Source: Mycobacterium sp. (GTDB lineage Bacteria; Actinomycetota; Actinomycetes; Mycobacteriales; Mycobacteriaceae). Taken from it: a stretch of DNA of 64,000 nucleotides. The stretch is taken from assembly GCF_004298145.1 (NCBI RefSeq), contig NZ_SCRH01000055.1, forward strand, positions 62,001-126,000, given 5' to 3'. Positions 25,932 to 34,224 of the stretch are shown piece after piece (position 1 is the first letter of the stretch; every line of letters begins with the position of its first letter). A model generated the notes under the pieces. That model saw only the letters and a list, made by a program, of their open reading frames with translations. It did not search any database and was not told the origin of the DNA. The position numbers were made by a program, and so were the translations under genes.

Positions 25932-27122
25932 ATGAGCGACCTGACGACGGACGCGTCGATCCGCGGCTCATGCGCATCGGACTTCGTCGGCGTTCGCGAC
26001 GCGTTCGAGCGCAATTTCACGCTGGGCGACGAAGTCGGCGCGGCCGTCGCGGTGTGGGTGGACGGGTCTCTCGTCGTCAATCTGTGGGGTGGCTGGGCCG
26101 ACGCCGCCCACACCCGACCCTGGCAGCAGAACACCCTGACCACGGTGTTGTCGGGCACGAAGGGCCTGTCGGCCACCTGCGTGCATCAGCTGGCCGACCG
26201 TGGCGAGCTGGACCTGCAGGCTCCGGTGGCCCACTACTGGCCCGAGTTCGCCCAGGCGGGCAAACAAGACATCACGCTGGCGATGGTGATGAGCCACCGC
26301 TCCGGCGTGATCGGCCCGCGCACCCGGATGCGTTGGGAACAGGTCGCGGATTGGGACTACGTCTGCGAACAACTGGCCGCGGCCGAGCCGTGGTGGGAGC
26401 CGGGGACCGCCCAGGGCTACCACATGACCACCTTCGGATTCATCATGGGCGAGGTGTTCCGCCGGGTCACGGGCCGCACGATCGGCCAGTACCTGCGCAC
26501 CGAGATCGCCGAACCGTTCGGCGCCGACGTCCACATCGGGTTGCCGCTGGCCGATCAACACCGTTGCGCCGAGCGGATCCACAAGCCGCACGCCCGGGAC
26601 CTGCTGGCCGACGCGAAGGCCCCCGGCTACCCGACCAGCCTGGCCGAGCACCCGAAGGCGGGGCTGTCCATCTCGATGGGGTTCGCCCCCGACGACGAAC
26701 TCGGCTCACACGATCTGAGCCTGTGGCGCGAACTCGAGTTCCCCGGCACCAACGGACAGGTGTCGGCGCTGGGGTTGGCGACGTTCTACAACGCGCTCGC
26801 CCAGGAGAAGGTGCTCAGCCGCGAGCATATGGACCTGGTGCGGGTCTGTCAGGGCGGGCTGGACACCGATCTGGTGCTGGGGCCGAGGGTCGCCGACCAC
26901 GGCTGGGGTCTCGGGTACATGCTCAACCAGCGCTGCGTCAACGGACCCAACCCGCGGATCTTCGGCCACGGCGGGCTGGGCGGCTCGTTCGGGTTCGTCG
27001 ATCTGGAGCACCGCATCGGCTACGCGTATGTGGCAAATCACTTCGACGCCACCAAGGCCAACGCGGACCCCCGCAGCCTGGTCCTGTCCAACGAGGTCTA
27101 CTCCGTGCTGGGTGTCACCTAG
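25932..27122 (+). CDS. lipP: beta-lactamase-family esterase (LipP-like)
   Basis: A 396-residue serine hydrolase of the class C beta-lactamase/esterase type, cytosolic as no signal peptide is seen. The nucleophile is in LSGTKGLSA (SxxK motif, Ser about 74), the Tyr of YxN-type motif is probably in QGYHMTT, and the C-terminal GHGGLGGSFGFVD stands for the third motif. A GAGAGG ribosome-binding site precedes the ATG. Natural ester substrate unknown. It is convergent with the small secreted gene, 8 bases apart. Confidence 0.92.
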   Translation: MSDLTTDASIRGSCASDFVGVRDAFERNFTLGDEVGAAVAVWVDGSLVVNLWGGWADAAHTRPWQQNTLTTVLSGTKGLSATCVHQLADRGELDLQAPVAHYWPEFAQAGKQDITLAMVMSHRSGVIGPRTRMRWEQVADWDYVCEQLAAAEPWWEPGTAQGYHMTTFGFIMGEVFRRVTGRTIGQYLRTEIAEPFGADVHIGLPLADQHRCAERIHKPHARDLLADAKAPGYPTSLAEHPKAGLSISMGFAPDDELGSHDLSLWRELEFPGTNGQVSALGLATFYNALAQEKVLSREHMDLVRVCQGGLDTDLVLGPRVADHGWGLGYMLNQRCVNGPNPRIFGHGGLGGSFGFVDLEHRIGYAYVANHFDATKANADPRSLVLSNEVYSVLGVT

Positions 27123-27130
27123 CGGCGCCG

Positions 27131-27439
27131 TCAGTGGCCGCCACCGCCCCCGCCGTGTCCGCCACCGCCAGGTCCACCGAGACCGCCGGGGCCACCCAGT
27201 CCATCGTGAGCGCCGCGTCCATCCGGGCCGTTGTACCAATTAGCTCCGGGTCCGCGCCAGTTATCGTGGCAGTGCCCGGCATCCCAGTTCTCGCCCCAGC
27301 CGGGGTCCCAGAAATCCCCAGGGCACCATTGCGGGAACGGGCCGGGCTGCGCCTGCGCGTCCGACGCGATGCCCAGCCCTGCCAGACCGAGACCTGCTAT
27401 CGCGGAAATCGTTGCAGCTGATCGAGCGAGAGTCTTCAT
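27131..27439 (-). CDS. small secreted Gly/His-rich protein
   Basis: A 102-residue protein: signal peptide MKTLARSAATISAIAGLGLAGLGIASDAQA (1-30, cleavage after AQA), a mature segment with two Cys (QWCPGDFWDPG and WDAGHCHDNW), then a Gly/His-rich tail. The WCPG...WD..CH arrangement recurs in small exported mycobacterial proteins of unknown role. The His-rich end could bind metal. TTG at 27472 would add 11 residues but lengthens the signal peptide; ATG at 27439 is preferred. Confidence 0.75.
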   Translation of the reverse strand: MKTLARSAATISAIAGLGLAGLGIASDAQAQPGPFPQWCPGDFWDPGWGENWDAGHCHDNWRGPGANWYNGPDGRGAHDGLGGPGGLGGPGGGGHGGGGGGH

Positions 27440-27497
27440 GCAGACAGCAATTCCCGCGCCGATTAAATTCAAACCGGAGAAGCCGACACTTTCGCTG

Positions 27498-28304
27498 TCA
27501 TTTCTGGCACGTCGGGCACCAGAACACGTTGCGGCCCTCCAGCACGGTCGTGCGGATCGGGTCTCCGCACACGCGGCAGGGTTCGCCGGTACGTCGGTAG
27601 GCGTAGGTGCGGGGCCGATCGGGACGATACGGCGGCGCGCCGTGATCGTGTTCGGCTCGCACCACGACGATCTGGCCGCGGCGCAAGCCCACCTTCATCA
27701 GCGCGACCAGATCGGTCCACGCCGCCTCGAACTCGGCCTCGCCGACGTCGCGGCCCGGGCGGAACGGGTCGATGCCGTGACGGAACAGCAATTCGCTGCG
27801 GTACACGTTGCCCACGCCGGCCATGACGGTCTGATCCATCAACAGCGCGCCAATAGGCCTGCGAGACTTGGCAATCCGTTTCCACGCCCACGACGGATCG
27901 GCGTCGTCGCGCAACGGGTCGGGACCCAGCCGGGCCAGAACGTCGCTGACCTGTCCTTCGTCGATGACTTCGCACACCGTCGGGCCGCGCAAATCCGTGC
28001 CGTAGTCGGTGCCGATCATGCGCATCCGCACTTGCCCGACCGCATCGGGAAACGACCCGTCGTCGGGACGTTCCCATTCGGTGAAGGCGCCGTACAGGCC
28101 GAGATGCACGTGCACGATCGGGCCGCCGGCGTAGTGATGGAATAGGTGTTTGCCCCAGGCACTGGTGCGCTGCAGCAGCCGGCCATCGACCGCCACGGCG
28201 GAATCGGCGAAGCGGCCCTGCGGGCTGGACACCGCTACGGGCGCGCCGGCATAGCGGCGCTGGTGCAGCCGGGCCAGCCGGTGCAGGGTATGCCCTTCGG
28301 GCAT
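27498..28304 (-). CDS. nei: Fpg/Nei-family DNA glycosylase (Rv2464c-like)
   Basis: A base-excision repair enzyme removing oxidised pyrimidines. The 268-residue protein starts MPEGHTLHRLA, the catalytic Pro1-Glu2 of the family, and ends with a zinc finger CRVCGDPI...CPTCQ. The helix-two-turn-helix lies near MAGVGNVYRSELLF. The overall layout fits Nei-type (endonuclease VIII) rather than MutM. It follows rpiB by 17 bases and may be cotranscribed with it. Confidence 0.95.
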   Translation of the reverse strand: MPEGHTLHRLARLHQRRYAGAPVAVSSPQGRFADSAVAVDGRLLQRTSAWGKHLFHHYAGGPIVHVHLGLYGAFTEWERPDDGSFPDAVGQVRMRMIGTDYGTDLRGPTVCEVIDEGQVSDVLARLGPDPLRDDADPSWAWKRIAKSRRPIGALLMDQTVMAGVGNVYRSELLFRHGIDPFRPGRDVGEAEFEAAWTDLVALMKVGLRRGQIVVVRAEHDHGAPPYRPDRPRTYAYRRTGEPCRVCGDPIRTTVLEGRNVFWCPTCQK

Positions 28305-28322
28305 GCGCAGACCCTTCCGGCC

Positions 28323-28802
28323 TCAGCCCGCCGCCCCGGGTACCGGCGGGGCTTGGTGGGTGCGTTCGTATTCGGCGAGGATGTCGATACGCCGTTGGTG
28401 GCGTTCGGCTTTCGACCACGGCGTGGTCACGAAGGCATCGACGATCGCCAGCGCCTCCGCCACGGTGTGCATGCGACCGCCGATGCCGATCAGCTGGGCG
28501 TTGTTGTGTTCACGGGCCAGCGTCGCGGTTTCGACGCTCCACGCCAGCGCGCACCGGGCGCCGGGAACCTTGTTCGCGGCGATCTGCTCGCCGTTACCCG
28601 ACCCGCCCAGCACGATGCCCAAGCTGTCCGGGTCGGCCACCGTGCGCGTCGCGGCGGCGATGCAGAACGCCGGATAGTCGTCGTCGGCGTCGTAGCTGAA
28701 GGCGCCGCAGTCGATCGGCTCGTGGCCGGACTTTTCAAGATGCTCGATGATCTGCTGCTTGAGCTCGAATCCGGCGTGGTCAGAGCCGAGGTAGACGCGC
28801 AT
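28323..28802 (-). CDS. rpiB: ribose-5-phosphate isomerase B
   Basis: Interconverts ribose 5-phosphate and ribulose 5-phosphate in the pentose phosphate pathway. A 159-residue RpiB with SDHAGFELK (7-15), the phosphate loop GGSGNGEQIAANK, and HNNAQLIGIGGRMH. As in other mycobacterial RpiB, the base in the first position of the active-site SVETA segment is not Cys (SVETATLA), so it relies on Glu. A short Pro/Ala tail follows. Confidence 0.97.
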   Translation of the reverse strand: MRVYLGSDHAGFELKQQIIEHLEKSGHEPIDCGAFSYDADDDYPAFCIAAATRTVADPDSLGIVLGGSGNGEQIAANKVPGARCALAWSVETATLAREHNNAQLIGIGGRMHTVAEALAIVDAFVTTPWSKAERHQRRIDILAEYERTHQAPPVPGAAG

Positions 28803-28862
28803 GCCCGCAATCCTTACACAGGCCCGCGGGGCAGCCGGGTGGGGCGGGTCACCCCCAACCGC

Positions 28863-29486
28863 TCAGTCGAATTCGGGCTTCTCGGTGCGGCTGCGCTTGA
28901 GCTCGAAGAAGTGCGGGTAGGACGCGAAGGCCACCGAGGCGTCCCACAGCTTGCCCGCTTCCTCGCCCCGCGGAATCTTGGAGAGCACCGGCCCGAAAAA
29001 CGCCACATCGTTGACGTGGATGGTCGGTGTGCCGACGTCATCACCGACCGCGTCCATCCCGGCGTGGTGGCTCTTGCGCACCGCTGCGTCGTAGGCATCG
29101 CTTTCCGCCGCCGCGGCCAGGTCCGCCGGCAGTCCGGCATCGTCCAGCGCCAGCTTGATCACGTCGTCGAGCTCTTTGTTGCCCTCGTTGTGGATTCGAG
29201 TCCCCATCGCGGTGTACAGCGGCCCCAGCACCTTTGCGCCGTGGGCCTGCTCGGCCGCGATCGCCACCCGCACCGGACCCCAGGCCCGCTTCATGTTCTC
29301 GCGGTAGTTCTCCGGCAGGTCTTCGCGGTTTTCGTTGAGCACCGCCAGGCTCATCACGTGGAAGTTCACCTCGATGTCGCGCACCTTTTCCACCTCGAGG
29401 ATCCAGCGCGAGGTGATCCACGCCCACGGGCACAGCGGATCGAACCAGAAATCGGCCTTGTTCTTCGCGGGCGCCTTGTCAGCCAT
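28863..29486 (-). CDS. DsbA-family mycothiol-dependent nitroreductase homologue (Rv2466c-like)
   Basis: A 207-residue thioredoxin-fold protein, the same length as Rv2466c, a mycothiol-dependent reductase that activates nitro prodrugs. The active site reads FWFDPLCPWAW: Cys19 is present, but position 22 is Ala (codon GCG) where Rv2466c has Cys as I recall it, so this is a monothiol form. The helical insert and cis-Pro loop VGTPTIHV are intact. ATG at 29486 starts MADKAP. It is divergent from pepN with a 91-base gap. Confidence 0.92.
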   Translation of the reverse strand: MADKAPAKNKADFWFDPLCPWAWITSRWILEVEKVRDIEVNFHVMSLAVLNENREDLPENYRENMKRAWGPVRVAIAAEQAHGAKVLGPLYTAMGTRIHNEGNKELDDVIKLALDDAGLPADLAAAAESDAYDAAVRKSHHAGMDAVGDDVGTPTIHVNDVAFFGPVLSKIPRGEEAGKLWDASVAFASYPHFFELKRSRTEKPEFD

Positions 29487-29577
29487 GGCCGGTCCTCTCG
29501 TCGGTGGAAAGTCTGATCTGCACAACCGTAGGCCTCTCGCCCCTGTTCCCGGTTTGCCCGACCCGTAAGTTGGACCC

Positions 29578-32172
29578 GTGGCACTCCCCAACCTCACCCG
29601 TGAACAAGCTGTCGAGCGCGCCTCCCTGATCACCGTCGCCAGCTACCAGATCGACCTCGATCTCACCGACTCCCACGGCAGTCCCGGTGAACGGACCTTC
29701 CGTTCGGTCACCACGGTGGTGTTCGACGCGCTCGCGGGCGCCGACACGGTCATCGACATCGCCGCCGAAACGGTGCGCGGCGCCACGCTCAACGGGCGCG
29801 ACCTGGACGTCTCCGGATACGACGAATCCACCGGCATCGCCTTGCGCGGGCTGGCCGACCGCAACGTCGTCGTGGTCGACGCGGACTGCCGCTACTCCAA
29901 CACCGGCGAGGGTCTGCATCGGTTCGTCGACCCGGTCGACAACGAGACCTACCTGTACTCGCAATTCGAAACCGCCGACGCCAAGCGCATGTTCGCCTGC
30001 TTCGACCAGCCCGACCTCAAGGCGACCTTCGACGTGCGGGTGACGGCACCCACGCATTGGAAGGTGATCTCCAACGGCGCGACGGTGTCGGTGAAGGACG
30101 GCCTGCACACCTTCGCCACCACTCCGCGGATGAGCACCTACCTGGTCGCGTTGATCGCCGGTCCGTACGCCGAGTGGAAGGACGCCTACACCGACGAGCA
30201 CGGGGAAATCCCGCTCGGCATCTACTGCCGGGCGTCGCTGGCGCAACACATGGACGCCGAGCGGCTTTTCACCCAGACCAAACAGGGATTTGGCTTCTAC
30301 CACAAGAACTTTGGCTTACCCTACGCGTTCGGAAAATACGATCAGCTGTTCGTCCCCGAGTTCAACGCCGGCGCAATGGAAAACGCGGGCGCGGTGACCT
30401 TCCTGGAGGACTACGTCTTCCGCAGCAAGGTCACCCGGGCGTCCTACGAGCGCCGCGCGGAGACCGTGCTGCATGAGATGGCGCACATGTGGTTCGGGGA
30501 TCTGGTCACGATGGCCTGGTGGGACGACCTGTGGCTGAACGAGTCCTTCGCGACCTTCGCCTCGGTGCTGTGCCAAAGCGAGGCAACCGAATTCACGGAG
30601 GCCTGGACGACGTTCGCCACCGTCGAAAAGTCGTGGGCCTACCGCCAAGACCAGTTGCCCTCGACCCATCCGATCGCCGCCGATATTCCGGACCTGGCCG
30701 CCGTCGAGGTGAACTTCGACGGCATCACCTACGCCAAGGGCGCGTCGGTGCTCAAGCAGCTCGTCGCCTACGTCGGGCTGGAGCACTTCCTGGCCGGGCT
30801 GCGCGACTACTTCCGCACCCACGCGTTCGGCAACGCCACGTTTGACGATCTGGTCGCCGCGCTGGAGAAGGCGTCGGGACGCGACCTGTCCGACTGGGGT
30901 CAGCAGTGGCTGAAAACGACCGGGCTGAACACGCTGCGGCCCGACTTCGACGTCGACGGCCCGGGCCCCGAGGGCAAGTTCACCCGGTTCGCGGTGACCC
31001 AGAGCGGCGCCGCCCCGGGCGCCGGCGAGACTCGGGTGCACCGGCTGGCCATCGGCATCTACGACCTGGATGCTTCCGACGGATCGGGAAAGCTGGTCCG
31101 GGTACGCCGCGAGGAACTCGACGTCGAGGGCCCGGTGACGGAAGTTCCTGCGTTGGTTGGTGTTTCGCGGGGCCAGCTGGTTCTGGTCAATGACGACGAC
31201 CTGACCTACTGCTCGTTGCGGCTGGACGCCGAGTCGCTGCGCACCGCGCTACAGCGCATCGCCGACATCGCCGAGCCGTTGCCGCGCTCGCTGGTCTGGT
31301 CGGCGGCCTGGGAGATGACCCGCGAGGCCGAACTGCGGGCCCGCGATTTCGTGGCCCTGGTGGCGGGCGGCGTGCACGCCGAGACCGAGGTGGGGGTGGC
31401 GCAGCGGCTGCTGCTGCAGGCGCAGACCGCGCTGACGTCCTACGCCGAACCCGGCTGGGCGCATGAGCACGGCTGGCCGCAGTTCGCCGACCGGTTGCTG
31501 GAATTGGCGCGCGCCGCGCAGCCGGGATCGGATCACCAGCTCGCCTTCGTCAACACGCTGTGCTCATCGGTCCTGTCGACTCGCCACGTCGTGACTCTGG
31601 CGGACCTGCTCGACCGCGACCCGGCGGACCTGGGATTGCCCGGCCTCGAGATCGACACCGACCTGCGGTGGCGGATCGTGACGGCGCTGGCCACCGCCGG
31701 CGACGTCGACGCCGACGGACCCGCCACACCGTTCATCGACGCCGAAATCCAGCGCGACCCGACCGCCGCCGGCAAACGGCACGGCGCCCAGGCCGCGACG
31801 GCGCGGCCTCAGCTGCAGGTCAAGGAGAACGCCTGGACGACGGTGGTCGAGGACGACACCCTGGCCAACATCACGGCCCGCGCGATCATCGCGGGCATCG
31901 CCCCGCCGGCCCAGCATCAACTGCTCAGGCCGTTCACCGCGCGGTACTTCGAGGCGATCTCGGGCGTCTGGGCGCGCCGATCCAGCGAAGTGGCCCAGAC
32001 GGTCGTGATCGGCCTGTACCCGCACTGGGATATCAGCGACGACGGCGTCGCCGCGGCCGACAAGTTTCTGTCCGACCCCGAGGTGCCGGCAGCGCTGCGG
32101 CGCCTGGTGCTGGAAGGCCAGGCCGGTGTGAAGCGTTCGTTGCGGGCGCGCCACTTCGACGCGGCTGGGTAG
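29578..32172 (+). CDS. pepN: aminopeptidase N (M1 zinc metallopeptidase)
   Basis: Removes N-terminal residues from peptides. An 864-residue protein with the substrate-anchoring GAMEN (265-269) and zinc motif HEMAH (299-303) followed 18 residues later by the Glu ligand in LNESFA. The C-terminal ERAP1-like domain is complete. Start is GTG at 29578. A terminator hairpin overlaps the stop. Confidence 0.97.
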   Translation: MALPNLTREQAVERASLITVASYQIDLDLTDSHGSPGERTFRSVTTVVFDALAGADTVIDIAAETVRGATLNGRDLDVSGYDESTGIALRGLADRNVVVVDADCRYSNTGEGLHRFVDPVDNETYLYSQFETADAKRMFACFDQPDLKATFDVRVTAPTHWKVISNGATVSVKDGLHTFATTPRMSTYLVALIAGPYAEWKDAYTDEHGEIPLGIYCRASLAQHMDAERLFTQTKQGFGFYHKNFGLPYAFGKYDQLFVPEFNAGAMENAGAVTFLEDYVFRSKVTRASYERRAETVLHEMAHMWFGDLVTMAWWDDLWLNESFATFASVLCQSEATEFTEAWTTFATVEKSWAYRQDQLPSTHPIAADIPDLAAVEVNFDGITYAKGASVLKQLVAYVGLEHFLAGLRDYFRTHAFGNATFDDLVAALEKASGRDLSDWGQQWLKTTGLNTLRPDFDVDGPGPEGKFTRFAVTQSGAAPGAGETRVHRLAIGIYDLDASDGSGKLVRVRREELDVEGPVTEVPALVGVSRGQLVLVNDDDLTYCSLRLDAESLRTALQRIADIAEPLPRSLVWSAAWEMTREAELRARDFVALVAGGVHAETEVGVAQRLLLQAQTALTSYAEPGWAHEHGWPQFADRLLELARAAQPGSDHQLAFVNTLCSSVLSTRHVVTLADLLDRDPADLGLPGLEIDTDLRWRIVTALATAGDVDADGPATPFIDAEIQRDPTAAGKRHGAQAATARPQLQVKENAWTTVVEDDTLANITARAIIAGIAPPAQHQLLRPFTARYFEAISGVWARRSSEVAQTVVIGLYPHWDISDDGVAAADKFLSDPEVPAALRRLVLEGQAGVKRSLRARHFDAAG

Positions 32173-32188
32173 CCCGCGCGACGCGGGC
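32172..32188 (+). terminator. terminator after pepN
   Basis: GCCCGCG-CGA-CGCGGGC is a perfect 7-bp stem with a 3-base loop, beginning at the pepN stop codon and followed by a T/G-rich stretch. It lies between convergent genes. Confidence 0.6.
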
Positions 32189-32250
32189 GTGCGTGTTTGA
32201 GCAACGACACCCCGCAGCCGACGTGCAACCATGCACGCTCGGGGAACAGG

Positions 32251-32718
32251 TCAGGCCGGGGAAATCCCGGCGCTCAGCACCCGGATCGCGCTGACCAGAC
32301 CGTCCACCAGATCGCCCCGCTCGAACGCGGAGGAGGCGGCGGCGACACCCAGCGGTGCGGCCGACTCGGCGCCGCGGCCGCGGACCGCGGAACCGTAGAC
32401 CACCTCGATGACCTTCTGGTCGGGCGAGACCGCGAGCAGCACCGCGTTGTCCGGCGTCGGCACGTCGGCCAGAATTTCGCGGGCCCGCGCGGCGGTGTCG
32501 GCGCCCAGGTCGCCCAGGTAGATCGCGAAACGCGTCCTGGAGGACCGCGACCCGTATTTCAGCGCGTCGTCCACGGCGACAAGGTCTTTGGTGGGAAACG
32601 GGAAATGCACCGACAATTCGCCGGGCTCGGTCACCCCGGAGATCCGTCCGCTGGTGGTGATCGCCGAGCCGTACGGCAGCTCGGCGGGCTCCCTCGTCGC
32701 TACCTCACCACGTGCCAC
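32251..32718 (-). CDS. DUF5130 / TPM-like protein (Rv2468c-like)
   Basis: A 155-residue protein with a TPM/DUF5130-type fold (FAIYLGDLGADTAARAREILADV, NAVLLAVSPDQKVIEVVYGS). GTG at 32718 has GGAGG eight bases before and overlaps the previous gene's end by 14 bases; ATG at 32763 is a longer alternative. In M. smegmatis the neighbour of the CtaJ gene is reported, as I recall, to encode a factor associated with the respiratory supercomplex; gene order here fits, but the link is inference. Confidence 0.82.
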   Translation of the reverse strand: MARGEVATREPAELPYGSAITTSGRISGVTEPGELSVHFPFPTKDLVAVDDALKYGSRSSRTRFAIYLGDLGADTAARAREILADVPTPDNAVLLAVSPDQKVIEVVYGSAVRGRGAESAAPLGVAAASSAFERGDLVDGLVSAIRVLSAGISPA

Positions 32719-32941
32719 TGGCGCCACCTCCAACTGAGAATTCCGACGTGCCGTGTCCACCATGGGTGTGGCCGACGTCTTCACCGACGGCGCCCCACAG
32801 GATCGGCGGATGGGTCCACTTCTCGCCCAACTTGTAGGTCGCCGGGTGCGGCCCCTTGTGGGACCAGATCAGCACCGACAGCCCGACCACCAGCAACAGG
32901 GGAATTCCGAGAAAGTACAAGTGGATCTGCAGAAGGCTCAC
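32705..32941 (-). CDS. small membrane protein, likely CtaJ-type subunit of the aa3 oxidase supercomplex
   Basis: A 78-residue protein from GTG at 32941: one transmembrane helix (about 5-27, IHLYFLGIPLLLVVGLSVLIW), then a polar segment PHPATYKLGEKWTHPPILW and a His/Gly-rich tail. Small one-helix proteins of this kind, next to a DUF5130 gene, match the mycobacterial CtaJ subunit of the III2IV2 supercomplex by my recollection; direct homology was not checked. It is easily missed because the frame extends upstream into noise. Confidence 0.6.
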   Translation of the reverse strand: MSLLQIHLYFLGIPLLLVVGLSVLIWSHKGPHPATYKLGEKWTHPPILWGAVGEDVGHTHGGHGTSEFSVGGGASGTW

Positions 32942-32999
32942 GACGCAAACCGTATCCCACCAACCGCCCCAGCGCCGCGACCGGACACCAGATAGGTGT

Positions 33000-33647
33000 T
33001 CAGGCCGCGCCTTCGCCGAGATACCGGGCCCAGGCCGGGTCCAGCTCCTTGACCGTCGACAACAGCCGCCAGTGCTGCCCCGTCGGGGGCATCGGCGGCC
33101 GGCGCAGTGCCCAGCCGAGCTCGCTGAGCAGCTTGTCGCCCTTGTGGTGGTTGCAGGTCGAGCAGCAGGCGACGCAGTTCTCCCAGGAATGATCGCCACC
33201 GCGGCTGCGGGGCACCACGTGGTCGACGGTGTCCGCCTTCGCCCCGCAATAGGCGCAGCAGAACCGGTCGCGGTGCATCAGTGCGGCGCGGGTCATCGGG
33301 ACGCGCGCCCGGTAGGGAACACGGACGTAAGACCGCAACTGAATCACCGAGGGAACGACGATCGAGCTGGTCGCCGAGTGGATGACCGGGCCGGCCGGGT
33401 CGTGATGCACCACGTCGGCCTTGCCGCAGATCACCATGACGATCGCGCGCCGCATCGGCAGCGCGGTCAGCGGCTCGTAGGTGGAATTCAGCAGCAGCAC
33501 CCGCCGGCGACTCCAGATGGAAGCGCTCTCCGGGCGGGCGGGCGGATGGATGTCAACACTGCGCAGCGATGACGCGGTTGTGGGCCCGGTTAGCCCTGCC
33601 GCGACCACCTGACTGCGGTGGCTGCGGCGTCTTTTGCCCTGCGCCAT
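33000..33647 (-). CDS. HNH endonuclease-family protein (Rv2469c-like)
   Basis: A 215-residue protein. A basic N-terminal stretch (AQGKRRRSHRSQ), an RRRVLLLNSTYEPLTALPMRRAIV segment typical of this actinobacterial group, then the HNH core: CAYCG, DHVVPRSRGGDHSWENCVACCSTCNHHKGDK, with both CxxC pairs and the His/Asn/His residues. Such proteins nick or cut DNA; the biological target is unknown. ATG at 33647 has GGAGG six bases before; the frame extends upstream to 34124 through glbO and is not real there. Confidence 0.9.
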   Translation of the reverse strand: MAQGKRRRSHRSQVVAAGLTGPTTASSLRSVDIHPPARPESASIWSRRRVLLLNSTYEPLTALPMRRAIVMVICGKADVVHHDPAGPVIHSATSSIVVPSVIQLRSYVRVPYRARVPMTRAALMHRDRFCCAYCGAKADTVDHVVPRSRGGDHSWENCVACCSTCNHHKGDKLLSELGWALRRPPMPPTGQHWRLLSTVKELDPAWARYLGEGAA

Positions 33648-33791
33648 GAATCCTCCGCGAACAGTCCACCATGATTCGTCGTCAATCGCACCCCTATTGC
33701 AGGTGAAGCGCCGTGTCGAACCGATGAACAGCGGGAGCGGGATCGGGCCGCCTCCGCTTGTCGCCGCGACGATGCCCCACAATGGACCGCG

Positions 33792-34187
33792 ATGGATGAG
33801 GTAGGACAGTCCTTTTATGACGCTGTCGGCGGTGCCGGGACTTTCCATGCGATCGTGTCGCGCTTTTACGCTCAGGTTCCCGAGGACGAGATTCTGAGCG
33901 ACCTGTATCCGCTGGACGATCTCGAGGGCGCCGAAGAACGCCTGCGGATGTTCCTCGAGCAGTATTGGGGCGGCCCGCGCACCTACTCTGACCGGCGCGG
34001 AGATCCCCGACTGCGGATGCGTCACGTCCCGTTCCGGATCACTCCGCTGGCGCGCGATGCGTGGCTGCGGTGCATGCACACGGCCGTTGGCTCCATCGAT
34101 TCGAGGACACTCGACGACGAGCACCGTCGCGAGCTGCTCACCTATCTGGAGATGGCCGCGGACTCACTGGTGAACGCCCCTCTTTGA
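33792..34187 (+). CDS. glbO: group II truncated haemoglobin
   Basis: Binds O2 very tightly and is linked to peroxide/NO chemistry and membrane respiration. A 131-residue trHbO: distal Tyr in FLEQYWGGPRTY (Tyr58 and the CD1 Tyr), proximal His78 in LRMRHVPF, and the group II Trp (G8) at 91 in RDAWLRCM. The gene is flanked by aglA, as in H37Rv. Confidence 0.97.
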   Translation: MDEVGQSFYDAVGGAGTFHAIVSRFYAQVPEDEILSDLYPLDDLEGAEERLRMFLEQYWGGPRTYSDRRGDPRLRMRHVPFRITPLARDAWLRCMHTAVGSIDSRTLDDEHRRELLTYLEMAADSLVNAPL

Positions 34188-34224
34188 CCTCTGGCCTTAA
34201 CGCCCTGCAAGTGAACGGAGCAGT

